64,000 nt of DNA, from assembly GCA_949294665.1 (NCBI GenBank), contig CASFID010000025.1:62001-126000 (forward strand). Reading direction: 5' to 3'. The translations under genes were made by a program, and so were the position numbers. Source of the stretch: an uncultured Eubacteriales bacterium. GTDB taxonomy: Bacteria > Bacillota > Clostridia > Lachnospirales > Lachnospiraceae. The number at the start of each line of letters is the position of its first letter. The stretch's first letter is position 1. The notes under the pieces were generated by a model that did no database searches, was not told the DNA's origin, and saw only the letters and a program-made list of their open reading frames with translations. Of this stretch, positions 45,566 through 53,812 are shown piece by piece.

Positions 45566-45715
45566 ATGATGAAGATAGTGCAGAAGATTGGTGTGAAGAA
45601 AATAGCGGCAGTACTTGCGATCCTGGTGCTGCTGTTTATGATCTGGTTTGTCCAGATGCTGTTCGGAATAAAGGTAAATGTATCGAAAGATATGCTTAAG
45701 AAGAATACGAAATAG
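45566..45715 (+). CDS. Small single-pass membrane protein
   Basis: A 49-residue protein (MMKIVQKIG...) with a basic N-terminus, one strongly hydrophobic helix (about residues 13-34, IAAVLAILVLLFMIWFV) and a basic tail ending KKNTK. A GGGGAG ribosome binding site precedes the ATG, and a promoter lies 40 bases upstream, so it is very likely expressed. I recognise no family. It lies directly before spoIIID, separated by a hairpin that may terminate its message. Confidence 0.7.
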   Translation: MMKIVQKIGVKKIAAVLAILVLLFMIWFVQMLFGIKVNVSKDMLKKNTK

Positions 45716-45795
45716 ATTTTTGAGACTGTGAGGAAAATAAAAATAATATGAAGCTTTAGATAGAGCGGAGAAAAGTAAACGAGCATGACTTTCCG

Positions 45796-45842
45796 TCCTC
45801 CTGCATACATTGTAAAAACGATGTTTGCAGGGGGATTTTTTT
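45796..45842 (+). terminator. Terminator-like hairpin embedding the spoIIID ribosome binding site
   Basis: A 15-bp stem with one mismatch (45796-45810 with 45821-45835) is followed by seven T residues that run into the TTG start of spoIIID (45841). The 3' arm contains the AGGGGG ribosome binding site, so folding would both terminate upstream transcription and hide the spoIIID start. Confidence 0.65.
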
Positions 45843-46095
45843 GAAAGATTATATTGAGGAGCGGGCCGTGGAGATTGCAAATTATATTATAGAAAACAGC
45901 GCGACGGTGAGGCAGACAGCGAAGCAGTTCCGGATCAGCAAGAGTACGGTACATAAGGATGTCACCGAGCGGCTCCGCCAGATCAACCCGTCCCTTGCCC
46001 GGGAAGCCCGTAAGGTGCTGGATACGAACAAGTCGGAGCGTCACATCCGGGGCGGGATGGCCACGCGAGAGAAATATCTACATCAGCATGGGTAA
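45841..46095 (+). CDS. spoIIID: Sporulation transcriptional regulator SpoIIID
   Basis: An 84-residue DNA-binding protein of the mother cell during sporulation. The helix-turn-helix (TVRQTAKQFRISKSTVHKDVTERL, core ISKSTVHKD, about residues 24-46) and the basic RHIRGGMATREKY tail (about 68-80) match the family. The start is TTG at 45841, after AGGGGG in the preceding hairpin. The last 130 bases are repeated at 47224-47352 with almost only third-position differences, which shows that the 3' end has been rebuilt by an insertion event. Confidence 0.93.
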   Translation: MKDYIEERAVEIANYIIENSATVRQTAKQFRISKSTVHKDVTERLRQINPSLAREARKVLDTNKSERHIRGGMATREKYLHQHG

Positions 46096-46106
46096 AGGGA
46101 TTTGGT

Positions 46107-46141
46107 CATCCGGTACAAAGAAATGTGCCGGGTGATTTTTT
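46107..46141 (+). terminator. Terminator after spoIIID
   Basis: An 11-bp stem with wobble pairs (46107-46117 with 46124-46134) is followed by ATTTTTTG. Confidence 0.7.
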
Positions 46142-46163
46142 GTATATTCTTGTGTTTGAACTA

Positions 46164-46276
46164 TAAATCAGATAGAATTAGCTTTAGAAAGTTGCTGCTT
46201 AGCTATAGGATTAGTCATAAAAAGTTATAGAATTAGTCATAGAAAGTCATTGTTTAGTCATAGAATTAGCTATAGC
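46164..46276. repeat. Degenerate tandem array around ATAGAATTAG
   Basis: Imperfect direct copies of ATAGAATTAG(C/T)CAT and of AGAAAGT...TTAG alternate across about 110 bases upstream of the AlbA_2-like gene. Period and spacing vary. It lies in the inserted segment and could hold protein-binding sites. Confidence 0.6.
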
Positions 46277-46324
46277 AAGAAAGTACCAAAGGAATGTGCA
46301 GATAATTGGAGAGGACAAAAGTAT

Positions 46325-47156
46325 ATGATTTATACAGATATTCAGTTGAAAGAAAAAATTATGCAAATGTTAGAGTCGTTTGAAAGTGAAGTCGTTGAAT
46401 TTAAAGAAGCGAAAACAAACTATTCATTTAATGATATTGGCAAATATTTTTCTGCGCTTAGCAATGAAGCAAATATCCGTGGCTTTCAGGAAGCGTGGCT
46501 GGTGTTCGGCATTTCTAATGACAAGAAATTTACAGGGACAGAATTCAGAAAACAAGGCGGGCTGCAGAGTCTGAAGAAGGAACTTGTGAATGGAACCAAT
46601 GAACGGTTGACATTTTTGGAAATTTATGAATTGAGTATGCATAAATGTCGGATTATAGCATTTCAGATCCCTCCGACAATCAGAGGCATTCCTACAACAT
46701 GGCAGGGCGCTGCTTATGCGAGGGAGCATGAATCATTATGTCCGCTCCCAATGAATAAAGTTGATTTGATCAGAAGTCAGATTGGAATGGATTGGTCTAA
46801 AGAGATTGTCAAAGAAGCATCAGTGGAAGACTTGGATCCGGCTGCAGTAAAAAAAGCGAGAGAGCTATTTTCAAAACGACAGAGCGATAGGGGAAAAGCT
46901 CAGGAGATTTATTCGCAATAGAGGCTTGGAGGATGACATTTGTAAGCAGTTAATTGTGAAAGCATTAGAGGCAATGGGAGAAGCAAGTAAACGGGAAATA
47001 ATGGAAGTACTGGAAAATGCATTGCCGGAGGTTTTGGATGAGGGGCAGAAGTCAAAAAAAGTATCTAATTTACTACAGGCAATGAAGAAAGAAGGATTAG
47101 TGGCTGCAGAAGGAAAAACACGGCATGCGAAATGGATCTTACAGCAGAAGGCGTGA
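46325..47156 (+). pseudogene. AlbA_2/Schlafen-type ATP-binding protein, internally deleted
   Basis: The first frame (46325-46921, 198 residues) is the N-terminal AlbA_2 domain of the COG2865-like family: VVEFKEAKTNYSFNDIGKYFSALSNEAN, shortened core EFKEAKTNY, then AWLVFGI, FQIPPTIRGIPTTWQG and DLDPAAVKKARE. Family proteins continue for about 250 more residues, but here a stop follows QEIYSQ. A second frame (46926-47156) resembles the family's C-terminal winged helix (GEASKREIMEVLENALPEVL). The middle is missing, so an internal deletion has probably inactivated it. The start at 46325 follows GGAGAGG. Such proteins often accompany mobile elements. Confidence 0.7.
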
Positions 47157-47223
47157 ATTCATTTTAAATTTTGCACATGAACAATTATATCCGAAATTTT
47201 TTATTCCTAACCTGACACCACCA

Positions 47224-47352
47224 GATGTCACCGAACGGCTCCTCCAGACCCTTGCCCGGGAAGCCCGTAAGGTGCTGGATACGAACAAGTCGGAGCGTCA
47301 TATCCGGGGCGGGATGGCTACGCGAGAGAAGTATCTTCATCAGCATGGGTAA
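47224..47352 (+). pseudogene. Duplicated 3' fragment of spoIIID
   Basis: This stretch matches 45959-46095 except for a few base changes, almost all synonymous, and a small deletion near 47240. It encodes the same C-terminal residues (LDTNKSERHIRGGMATREKYLHQHG; shared core RHIRGGMATREKY) but has no HTH and no proper start. It is followed by a good terminator, which suggests that this is the original spoIIID 3' end, displaced by the 1.1 kb insertion. Confidence 0.85.
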
Positions 47353-47365
47353 AACGGGAAAATGG

Positions 47366-47416
47366 AAAGCGGAAGCAGACTGTACAGAGGCTGTGCAGCA
47401 GCTTCCGCTTTTTTAG
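47366..47416 (+). terminator. Terminator after the spoIIID fragment
   Basis: An 11-bp stem (47366-47376 with 47401-47411) is followed by TTTTT. It is probably the ancestral spoIIID terminator. Confidence 0.75.
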
Positions 47417-47484
47417 AGGAATCTGAGACGGGCCGGCTGCTGCATTATTTGAAACGAACTGATATCATTTATATCATATTCCAG

Positions 47485-47513
47485 TTGCGCCGCCCGGACA
47501 GGAGAGCTATAAT
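47485..47513 (+). promoter_or_regulatory. Promoter of the transporter gene
   Basis: TTGCGC (47485-47490), a 17-base spacer and a perfect TATAAT (47508-47513). Confidence 0.55.
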
Positions 47514-47586
47514 AGGTCTGTTTGTTCAGCCGGAGGAATTCTGACCGGCAGGCCGCCGGAGGCGGCAGAATGGAGATTAATATAAT

Positions 47587-48720
47587 ATGAAGTTACTGAA
47601 GATGATATTTAAAAATGAAACGGTTTTCTGTATTTCGTTTCTGCTGGCTGTACTGTCTGCGTTTGCGGTGCATCCTGACCGAATGTATCTGAGTTATCCT
47701 GATTACCGGACGATCGCGCTTCTGTTCTGTCTGATGATCATTGTCGGCGGATTTCAGTCGCTGGGGATATTCAGTATGCTGGGACATTTTCTGCTGAGAG
47801 GGGCAGGGAGTATCAGAGGACTCTCGGCGATTCTGGTGATGCTCTGCTTTTTCAGCAGTATGGTGATCACGAACGATGTGGCGCTGATCACCTTTGTCCC
47901 ATTCACGCTTATCGTATTCCGCATGAGCGGAAGAGTAGAAAGTGTTCTTAAGCTGGTGGTGCTGGAGACGATAGCGGCAAACCTGGGGAGCATGGCAACA
48001 CCGATCGGGAACCCGCAGAACCTGTATTTGTATTCCATCGCGGATTTTACGGCAGGGGAATTTTTGCAGGCTGTTCTTCCCTATGCGGGACTGGCGTTTG
48101 TGATGCTTATGGCAGCAGTGCTGATTCAGAGGGACGAGCCGCTGCTGGATGTGGCAGGGGGAGAAGAAAATGAGGTTCAGAAAGGGAAGGTCTTTCGGAA
48201 GATGATCCCGTTTCTGTTCCTGCTGCTGCTGTGTCTGCTGGTGGTGTTCAGGGTCCTTCCGTACCAGCCTGTGCTGATCTGTGTGATATGCGTTGTGCTG
48301 GTGGTAAATCGGAAACTGTATCTGTCCGTAGATTATTTTCTTCTGCTGACATTTTTATGCTTCTTTATATTTATCGGTAATATGAAGCGGATCCCGGAGA
48401 TCAGCGGCTTCCTTGTCTCGGTTGTTGATGGAAAGGAACTGTTGATGGGGATACTTACAAGCCAGATCATCAGCAATGTGCCGGCTGCGATCCTGCTGTC
48501 AGGGTTCAGCAGTAATCTGTCAGCGCTCCTTACGGGAGTCAATGTGGGAGGGCTGGGGACTCTGATCGCGTCTCTGGCAAGCCTGATATCGTTTAAATTC
48601 TTTGCAAAGGAGTATCCGGATAAAAAAGGCGTATACATGGTCAGGTTTACAATATGGAACGGCATTTTCCTGGCTGTACTGATCGCGGAAGCTCTTCTGC
48701 TTGGAAATATCTCCGGGTAG
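47587..48720 (+). CDS. SLC13/ArsB-like ion transporter family permease
   Basis: A 377-residue membrane protein with about ten helices in the ion transporter (IT) superfamily. Conserved segments are ITNDVALITFVPF (about residue 95), the signature ATPIGNPQNLYLY (about 137) and the symmetric QIISNVPAAILLSGFS (about 298), the last two being the usual substrate- and Na+-binding hairpins. Relatives carry dicarboxylates, citrate, arsenite or Na+; the substrate here is not determined. The coding start has a weak ribosome binding site. Confidence 0.85.
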   Translation: MKLLKMIFKNETVFCISFLLAVLSAFAVHPDRMYLSYPDYRTIALLFCLMIIVGGFQSLGIFSMLGHFLLRGAGSIRGLSAILVMLCFFSSMVITNDVALITFVPFTLIVFRMSGRVESVLKLVVLETIAANLGSMATPIGNPQNLYLYSIADFTAGEFLQAVLPYAGLAFVMLMAAVLIQRDEPLLDVAGGEENEVQKGKVFRKMIPFLFLLLLCLLVVFRVLPYQPVLICVICVVLVVNRKLYLSVDYFLLLTFLCFFIFIGNMKRIPEISGFLVSVVDGKELLMGILTSQIISNVPAAILLSGFSSNLSALLTGVNVGGLGTLIASLASLISFKFFAKEYPDKKGVYMVRFTIWNGIFLAVLIAEALLLGNISG

Positions 48721-48875
48721 GCAGAGCTGGTAAAAGAACTTAGACAGACAGATAAAATTCAGATGTTTGAAAAGGAACAGAAGGATCTGAATATATCAGG
48801 GCATCAATTCCCCATAACCGGTCCGGATGTGCTATACTGTATGAAATTGCAGGTGATTCAGAAGGGAGACGGCGG

Positions 48876-50408
48876 ATGAGGATAGCGGCAGTTTTGAACA
48901 GCGTGCAGGACAGGGAAGAGATAAGCGGGATACTACAGAAGATAAATCCGGAATATGAGGTTGTTGGAACGGCATCTGACGGAGCAGCAGGGTATGAGAT
49001 GGTCTGCGCGGTGCATCCGGAGCTTGTCATCACAGAGGCGGAGATGGCGGGTATGGACGGATTTTCGATGCTGAGAAAACTGCGTGACCGGAAGATTGAT
49101 GTAAAAGTGATCGTCCTTGCTGAAAAAGAGGATTTTCAGCAGGCGAGACAGGCCATAGAGCTTGGGGTGGACGGATATCTTGTGAAGCCTCTCAGACAGG
49201 AAGAACTGAGAAGAACAGCGGGGCATATTGAAGAAAAGCTGCGGGAAGAGCGGACGGAGGCGTCAATCCTCAAAGCAGAAAATATTTTTATGAGCTGTAT
49301 CAATGGGCAGCTGCAGCCGGATGAAGATTTTCATGAGATGACCAGAAAGAAACTGGGATTTACGGTGAAGGATCCGGGAGCAGTGTTTGCGCTCTGGCTT
49401 GGCAGCGGATATGAGGCACAGAAAGAAAAGGCAAAAAGGATTCTGGAAGAGGCCGGATGTGCGGGGGACGGGACGGTCTCCGGCATGCTGGAGGCCGGTG
49501 CGTGGAATCTCCTGCTGGTGGTCCTCTGCCGCATGGAAGATCCGGTAATGGAGCGGGAGTATTTCCGGAAGGAGGTTGTGCCGAGACTGTGTGCTGGACT
49601 GGAAGGCGTTGCGGTATGCCTCTGGGCTGAAATGAAGCATCTTCTGGAACTGCTGGATGTGCTGAGAAAGATGCGGGAGATGCGCGACTGGAACCTGCTG
49701 TTTGACCGTGGGAATCTGATCTGCCAGGAAGAGATCCAATGCATGGAGACTATGCCGCTCAAATATCCGGCAGAGCTGGAAGGCCAGGTCCGCAGGGCAG
49801 TGACGGCAAAGCGCGGGGAGGAGATCAAGAAATGTTATTACCGGCTGTATGATCTTCTCCGCAGGAAACCATACAGACCGGCTGATATGAAGGAATGCCT
49901 GATCCGGTTCGATATGGCTGTGCTGAATACGTTTAAAATGCAGCGGGAAATCGAATCGGAGGTGGACGTGCAGCGCTGTATGCAGGAGATCGCATCCGCT
50001 ATGAGCTGGATGGAAATACGGAATGCCACGGACAGTTTTTTTCAGGTCCTGAATTTTGATGCGTTTGAGGAAAAAAGCGATGAGGGATTAAGTCCTCTTG
50101 TACGGAAAGCCGTGCAGCTGGTCAGAAAGTATTATGACCAGGGGATCACACTGGATGAGATCGCCGAGAGACTGTTTGTCTCGGAGGAATATCTGAGTAC
50201 ACAGTTTAAGAAGGAGACAGGCGCCGGATTCAAGGAGACGGTCAGAAAATACCGCATGGACCGCATCAAAGGGCTTCTTATAGGGACAAGGCTGAAGCTG
50301 AATCAGATCGCGGAACTGACCGGCTATGCGGATGCAAAATATATGAGCAGGGTCTTCAAGGAGGAGACCGGGATGCTCCCGACAGAATACCGCAAGTCAG
50401 CTCATTAA
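48876..50408 (+). CDS. AraC-type regulator with a pseudo-receiver domain
   Basis: A 510-residue YesN-like protein. The N-terminal receiver fold (residues 1-120) keeps the GMDGFSMLRKLR and GYLVKPLR patterns, but the phospho-acceptor aspartate is Glu54 (in VITEAEM) and the usual acidic pair is Asn8-Ser9, so phosphorylation is unlikely. A helical middle region leads to a C-terminal AraC double helix-turn-helix (about 410-508, ending GYADAKYMSRVFKEETGMLP). No histidine kinase is adjacent. It follows the IT-family permease and may regulate it, but that is inference. Confidence 0.85.
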   Translation: MRIAAVLNSVQDREEISGILQKINPEYEVVGTASDGAAGYEMVCAVHPELVITEAEMAGMDGFSMLRKLRDRKIDVKVIVLAEKEDFQQARQAIELGVDGYLVKPLRQEELRRTAGHIEEKLREERTEASILKAENIFMSCINGQLQPDEDFHEMTRKKLGFTVKDPGAVFALWLGSGYEAQKEKAKRILEEAGCAGDGTVSGMLEAGAWNLLLVVLCRMEDPVMEREYFRKEVVPRLCAGLEGVAVCLWAEMKHLLELLDVLRKMREMRDWNLLFDRGNLICQEEIQCMETMPLKYPAELEGQVRRAVTAKRGEEIKKCYYRLYDLLRRKPYRPADMKECLIRFDMAVLNTFKMQREIESEVDVQRCMQEIASAMSWMEIRNATDSFFQVLNFDAFEEKSDEGLSPLVRKAVQLVRKYYDQGITLDEIAERLFVSEEYLSTQFKKETGAGFKETVRKYRMDRIKGLLIGTRLKLNQIAELTGYADAKYMSRVFKEETGMLPTEYRKSAH

Positions 50409-50533
50409 AAAATTCTACCTTTTTTAGAAATTTCTCCCTTTTCATATTGGAGAATTATGGTATGCTTACGATAACCTGCAGGATGCGCAGGTCAATCTGA
50501 AACATATCTGTGTAAAGAGAGGTGAGATGAATA

Positions 50534-50761
50534 ATGAGCGAAATGAAGATCACATTTAAACATCCGGAAGAGATCCGTGATTTTGTGAACACTGTCTCCA
50601 AATATGAGTTCGATATGGATATGAGAAAAGGACGTGTTGTGGTAGATGCGAAATCTTTGCTTGGAATTATGCATCTTGGACTTAACAGTGTCATGGAACT
50701 TAAAATGTATTCGGATGACTGCGAAGAACTTCAGAAACAAATTGCAAAGTATGCTGCTTAG
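50534..50761 (+). CDS. HPr-like protein without the phospho-histidine
   Basis: A 75-residue HPr-fold protein. The second half (VVDAKSLLGIMHLGLNSVMELKMYSDD, core KSLLGIMHLGL, about residues 40-50) matches HPr around its regulatory serine. The canonical GLHARPA active site is replaced by KHPEEIRDFVN, so PTS phosphotransfer is not expected. Such degenerate HPr paralogues occur in clostridia with unknown roles. GAGGTGAG precedes the start. It is monocistronic, ended by a hairpin before guaA. Confidence 0.75.
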   Translation: MSEMKITFKHPEEIRDFVNTVSKYEFDMDMRKGRVVVDAKSLLGIMHLGLNSVMELKMYSDDCEELQKQIAKYAA

Positions 50762-50782
50762 ACAGGCAGGATGAAAATAGGA

Positions 50783-50848
50783 AAATTCCCGGCGCGCTGC
50801 GTGCCCGGGAATTTAGTTGTTGTAAAACGTGTGCGGCTCATCTATAAT
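50783..50848 (+). promoter_or_regulatory. Terminator of the HPr-like gene followed by the guaA promoter
   Basis: A 10-bp stem (50783-50792 with 50805-50814) with a short T-rich tail ends the HPr-like gene. The guaA promoter follows at once: TTGTAA (50820-50825), 17 bases and TATAAT (50843-50848). No purine riboswitch signature is visible before guaA. Confidence 0.65.
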
Positions 50849-50903
50849 AGAAGAAATATAAAAATAAGCGGTCCGCGCGGCCGTGTTTCACAGGAGGATA
50901 ACC

Positions 50904-52451
50904 TTGAAGAACGAATTAGTGATCGTCCTTGACTTCGGCGGACAGTACAATCAGCTTGTCGCAAGACGGGTCAGGGAATGTAATGTTTACTGTGAGATCT
51001 ATTCTTACAAGACGGAGATTGAGAAGATTAAGGAAATGAACCCGAAGGGAATTATCCTGACGGGCGGACCGAACAGCTGCTATCTGCCGGATTCGCCGAC
51101 TTACACGGACGAGCTGTTCAAGCTGGGAATCCCGGTGCTGGGTCTGTGCTACGGTGCACAGCTTATGATGCATGTGCTCGGCGGCGAGGTGAAAAAGGCC
51201 GACGTCAGAGAGTATGGCAAGACAGAAGTCCTGATCGATAAGACTTCATCCAAGGTATTCGAAAACGTGTCTACGCCGACGATCTGCTGGATGAGCCATT
51301 TTGACTATATCGCACAGGTGGCTCCCGGATTCGAGATCACCGCGCACACGGCAGACTGTCCGGTGGCTGCGGCGGAAAACGAGGCAGACAAGCTGTATGC
51401 GATCCAGTTCCATCCGGAGGTGCTCCATACTGCTGAAGGCACAAAGATGATCAATAATTTCGTCAAAAATGTGTGCGGATGCGCCGGCGACTGGAGAATG
51501 GATGCATTCGTGGAAAACTCGATCAAGGCAATCCGCGAGAAAGTGGGAGACGGCAAAGTGCTGCTTGCATTATCCGGCGGTGTGGATTCCTCTGTGGCAG
51601 CAGGCCTGCTTTCCAGAGCGATCGGAAACCAGCTGACCTGTGTGTTTGTCGATCATGGTCTTCTCCGTAAAGACGAGGGCGACGAGGTGGAAGCTGTCTT
51701 CGGACCAAAGGGAAATTTCGACCTGAACTTTGTCCGCGTGAACGCGCAGGAGAGATATTATAAAAAACTTGCCGGAGTGTCAGATCCGGAGACAAAACGT
51801 AAGATTATCGGCGAGGAATTCATCCGTGTGTTCGAGGAAGAGGCGAAGAAGATCGGAACCGTAGACTTCCTGGCACAGGGAACTATCTATCCGGATGTTG
51901 TAGAGAGTGGTCTGGGCGGAGAGTCCGCTGTGATCAAGTCTCACCACAATGTCGGAGGACTTCCGGAGAACGTGGATTTCAAGGATATCATCGAGCCGCT
52001 GCGTGACCTCTTCAAAGACGAGGTGCGCAAGGCCGGACTGGAGCTGGGAATCCCCAAAGAGCTGGTATTCCGTCAGCCGTTCCCGGGACCGGGACTCGGA
52101 ATCCGCATCATCGGCGAGGTGACTGCTGAGAAAGTGAAGATCGTACAGGAAGCGGACGCGATCTACCGTGAAGAGATCGCGAATGCGGGGCTGGATCAGG
52201 ATATCAACCAGTATTTCGCAGCACTGACAAATATGCGTTCCGTCGGAGTTATGGGAGATGAAAGAACTTATGACTACGCGGTAGCGCTGAGAGCCGTGAA
52301 GACGGTTGACTTCATGACAGCCGAGGCGGCGGAGATCCCGTATGAGGTGCTCAATAAGGTGATGAGCAGGATCATAAATGAAGTCCGGGGGGTTAACAGG
52401 GTATTCTATGACCTGACGAGTAAGCCGCCGGGGACGATAGAGTTCGAGTGA
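50904..52451 (+). CDS. guaA: GMP synthase (glutamine-hydrolysing)
   Basis: A 515-residue enzyme that converts XMP to GMP. The class I amidotransferase domain (residues 1-190) has the nucleophile in VLGLCYGAQ and the FHPEV histidine. The ATP pyrophosphatase domain has the [11 protein letters not shown]-loop (about residue 219), and the C-terminal dimerisation domain ends PPGTIEFE. The start is TTG at 50904, seven bases or fewer after AGGAGG. The last codons form the integration site of the mobile element that follows. Confidence 0.96.
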   Translation: MKNELVIVLDFGGQYNQLVARRVRECNVYCEIYSYKTEIEKIKEMNPKGIILTGGPNSCYLPDSPTYTDELFKLGIPVLGLCYGAQLMMHVLGGEVKKADVREYGKTEVLIDKTSSKVFENVSTPTICWMSHFDYIAQVAPGFEITAHTADCPVAAAENEADKLYAIQFHPEVLHTAEGTKMINNFVKNVCGCAGDWRMDAFVENSIKAIREKVGDGKVLLALSGGVDSSVAAGLLSRAIGNQLTCVFVDHGLLRKDEGDEVEAVFGPKGNFDLNFVRVNAQERYYKKLAGVSDPETKRKIIGEEFIRVFEEEAKKIGTVDFLAQGTIYPDVVESGLGGESAVIKSHHNVGGLPENVDFKDIIEPLRDLFKDEVRKAGLELGIPKELVFRQPFPGPGLGIRIIGEVTAEKVKIVQEADAIYREEIANAGLDQDINQYFAALTNMRSVGVMGDERTYDYAVALRAVKTVDFMTAEAAEIPYEVLNKVMSRIINEVRGVNRVFYDLTSKPPGTIEFE

Positions 52452-52529
52452 TGAAATGAGTCTGGAGAAGCCTGCATTTATGCGGGACGCAAACATATTT
52501 GTTTAGTGCCTGGCAACAAATTGGCAACA
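52440..52529. other. Left attachment site and integrase arm sites
   Basis: The GAGTTCGA core at 52440-52447 is in the last codons of guaA. Two TGGCAACA motifs follow at 52511-52518 and 52522-52529, 11 bases apart and in the same orientation. The same spaced pair occurs near the right end. Confidence 0.65.
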
Positions 52530-52572
52530 TTTCAAGTATCACTCACTGAGTAAAAGAATACTTCAATAACAT

Positions 52573-52626
52573 AAAACCTTACTGATTTTCAGAAATGAAG
52601 CTGAAAGTCGGTAAGGTTTTTTTCGT
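52573..52626. terminator. Bidirectional terminator inside the left end of the element
   Basis: A long stem (52573-52592 with 52601-52620, a few mismatches) is flanked by A and T tracts. It would stop guaA transcription from the left and the XRE repressor gene from the right. Confidence 0.75.
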
Positions 52627-52647
52627 CTATAAAGAGCCGTATAGATC

Positions 52648-53175
52648 TTATTCGGATTCTTCTTTTAGAGAGGCTGTGATCAGATCGCTCAGTTCCTGCG
52701 AGGGGGTAACCTTCTTCTGTGGTCCGGAAGTATCCAGTTCCGGGTATTTGTACCGCCACTGATCGTATTCTTCCTTGGTTATCTCTCCGCTCTCTAATCT
52801 GGCAGCATGCTCCTGCCATGCGTGGAACATATCAAACATGGAAGAATAGGTTGTTCCGGCAGACTTGTCCAGACGCAGGCAGAGTTCTCCATCAATCTCT
52901 CCGATTTTCAACCCGTACATATCCTCCAGTGCAAAGAGGGTATGCATCAGTCCGATGTAGCTGTCGATATTCGGCACGTTGATCGCGCGGGGGCTGACAT
53001 CAAAGATCTGAGCCATTTCTTTTACAAGGTCGCTTTTTGGTGTTCTGGATTCAGATTCATACTGCGCTATACGGACGTCGGAAGTTCTTCCGAGAAAGCC
53101 GAGCATTTCACCGAGCTGTTTCTGTGTCATGCCTTTTCGATTGCGGAAAAAGCGGATGCGTTTGCCGATTGCCAT
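52648..53175 (-). CDS. XRE family repressor of the element
   Basis: A 175-residue regulator with an N-terminal Cro/CI-type helix-turn-helix (residues 1-65: RKGMTQKQLGEMLGF and ARTP-like ESESRTPKSD). A uncharacterised C-terminal domain follows that includes GEITKEEYDQWRYKYPELD. I start it at 53175 with GGAGG eight bases upstream. It is divergent from the excisionase and integrase genes. Its own promoter and the divergent one both carry copies of a palindromic site, so it is probably the repressor that keeps the element quiescent. Confidence 0.85.
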   Translation of the reverse strand: MAIGKRIRFFRNRKGMTQKQLGEMLGFLGRTSDVRIAQYESESRTPKSDLVKEMAQIFDVSPRAINVPNIDSYIGLMHTLFALEDMYGLKIGEIDGELCLRLDKSAGTTYSSMFDMFHAWQEHAARLESGEITKEEYDQWRYKYPELDTSGPQKKVTPSQELSDLITASLKEESE

Positions 53176-53258
53176 AATAAAACCTCCGTTGTAGTCATTC
53201 TCAGTACAAGCCATATCTGTTTGACTCCGCTGCACTGCGTTTCATCAGTTATATATGG

Positions 53259-53414
53259 CTTGACTTAAACAATTTTGTTGAGTCAAGTATAGCATGGAGC
53301 AATAGGAATAGCAAGAAAAACTTAAATAAAAAAAGTTAAGATTTTTGCGTAAGCCACTTGACTTAACGGAATTTGTTTGCTATATTATAATTAACTTAAA
53401 CAAATAGAGTTAAG
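53259..53414. promoter_or_regulatory. Divergent control region with two promoters and three operators
   Basis: The minus-strand promoter for the XRE gene has TTGCTA (53314-53309) and TATACT (53291-53286); the plus-strand promoter has TTGACT (53358-53363) and TATATT (53381-53386). Both spacers are 17 bases. A 29-bp palindrome, CTTGACT...AGTCAAG (53259-53287), covers the minus start point. A related sequence overlaps the plus -35, and TTAACTTAAACAAATAGAG plus TTAAG (53391-53414) covers the plus start point. This is the layout of a lysogeny-type switch. Confidence 0.75.
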
Positions 53415-53621
53415 AAAATTGAATGACCGTCCAAACTGAACAAACCGCGAAGACCTCGTCGAAAGAAAGTGAGTTTTTCAAGAAGTTTTTAGCTTTTCGA
53501 TGAATTAGACGAGAGAGCGCCTCCCATGAGGGAGGATGGCACAGCGCCGCAAAGGGTTGCCTGCCAGAACAGGGAGGATAGAACGGCAAAGAGAGTATAG
53601 CAGGAAAGGGGCGATAGTTGA
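53415..53621 (+). other. Untranslated leader before the excisionase gene
   Basis: No coding start is evident. A short stem CCTCCC/GGGAGG (53520-53525 with 53530-53535) is the only clear local structure. The stretch would be the 5' leader of the excisionase-integrase message. Confidence 0.45.
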
Positions 53622-53801
53622 GTGACAGAGAAATCATTTATGACTGTGGAGGAAGTAGCGGAAGAACTTCGGGTTTCAAAATCGAAAGCCTATGAGATTG
53701 TGCGTCAGTTGAATGCGGAATTGAAGCAGAAAGGATATCTTACCGTAGCGGGTAGGGTGAACACCCGGTTTTTCCAGAAAAAGACTTGTTACAGTGAATA
53801 A
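53622..53801 (+). CDS. Excisionase-like small HTH protein
   Basis: A 59-residue protein read from GTG at 53622, with AGGAAAGGGG ten bases upstream. It begins TEKSFMTVEEVAEELRVSKS, trimmed here to its core MTVEEVAEELRVSKS, followed by AYEIVRQLN. That is the helix-turn-helix pattern of AlpA/Xis-type proteins, which bend DNA for excision or activate integrase. It lies 11 bases before the integrase gene. It could also start at the ATG at 53640. Confidence 0.8.
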   Translation: MTEKSFMTVEEVAEELRVSKSKAYEIVRQLNAELKQKGYLTVAGRVNTRFFQKKTCYSE

Positions 53802-53812
53802 GAAAGGAGTCG

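Noticed and set aside
47125-47352. A second functional spoIIID gene
   Set aside because: Only the C-terminal part is related; the frame begins in unrelated sequence, lacks the helix-turn-helix and has no ribosome binding site.
50762-50903. A purine or other riboswitch upstream of guaA
   Set aside because: The gap holds only a terminator hairpin for the previous gene and a promoter; the leader after the start point is too short for an aptamer.
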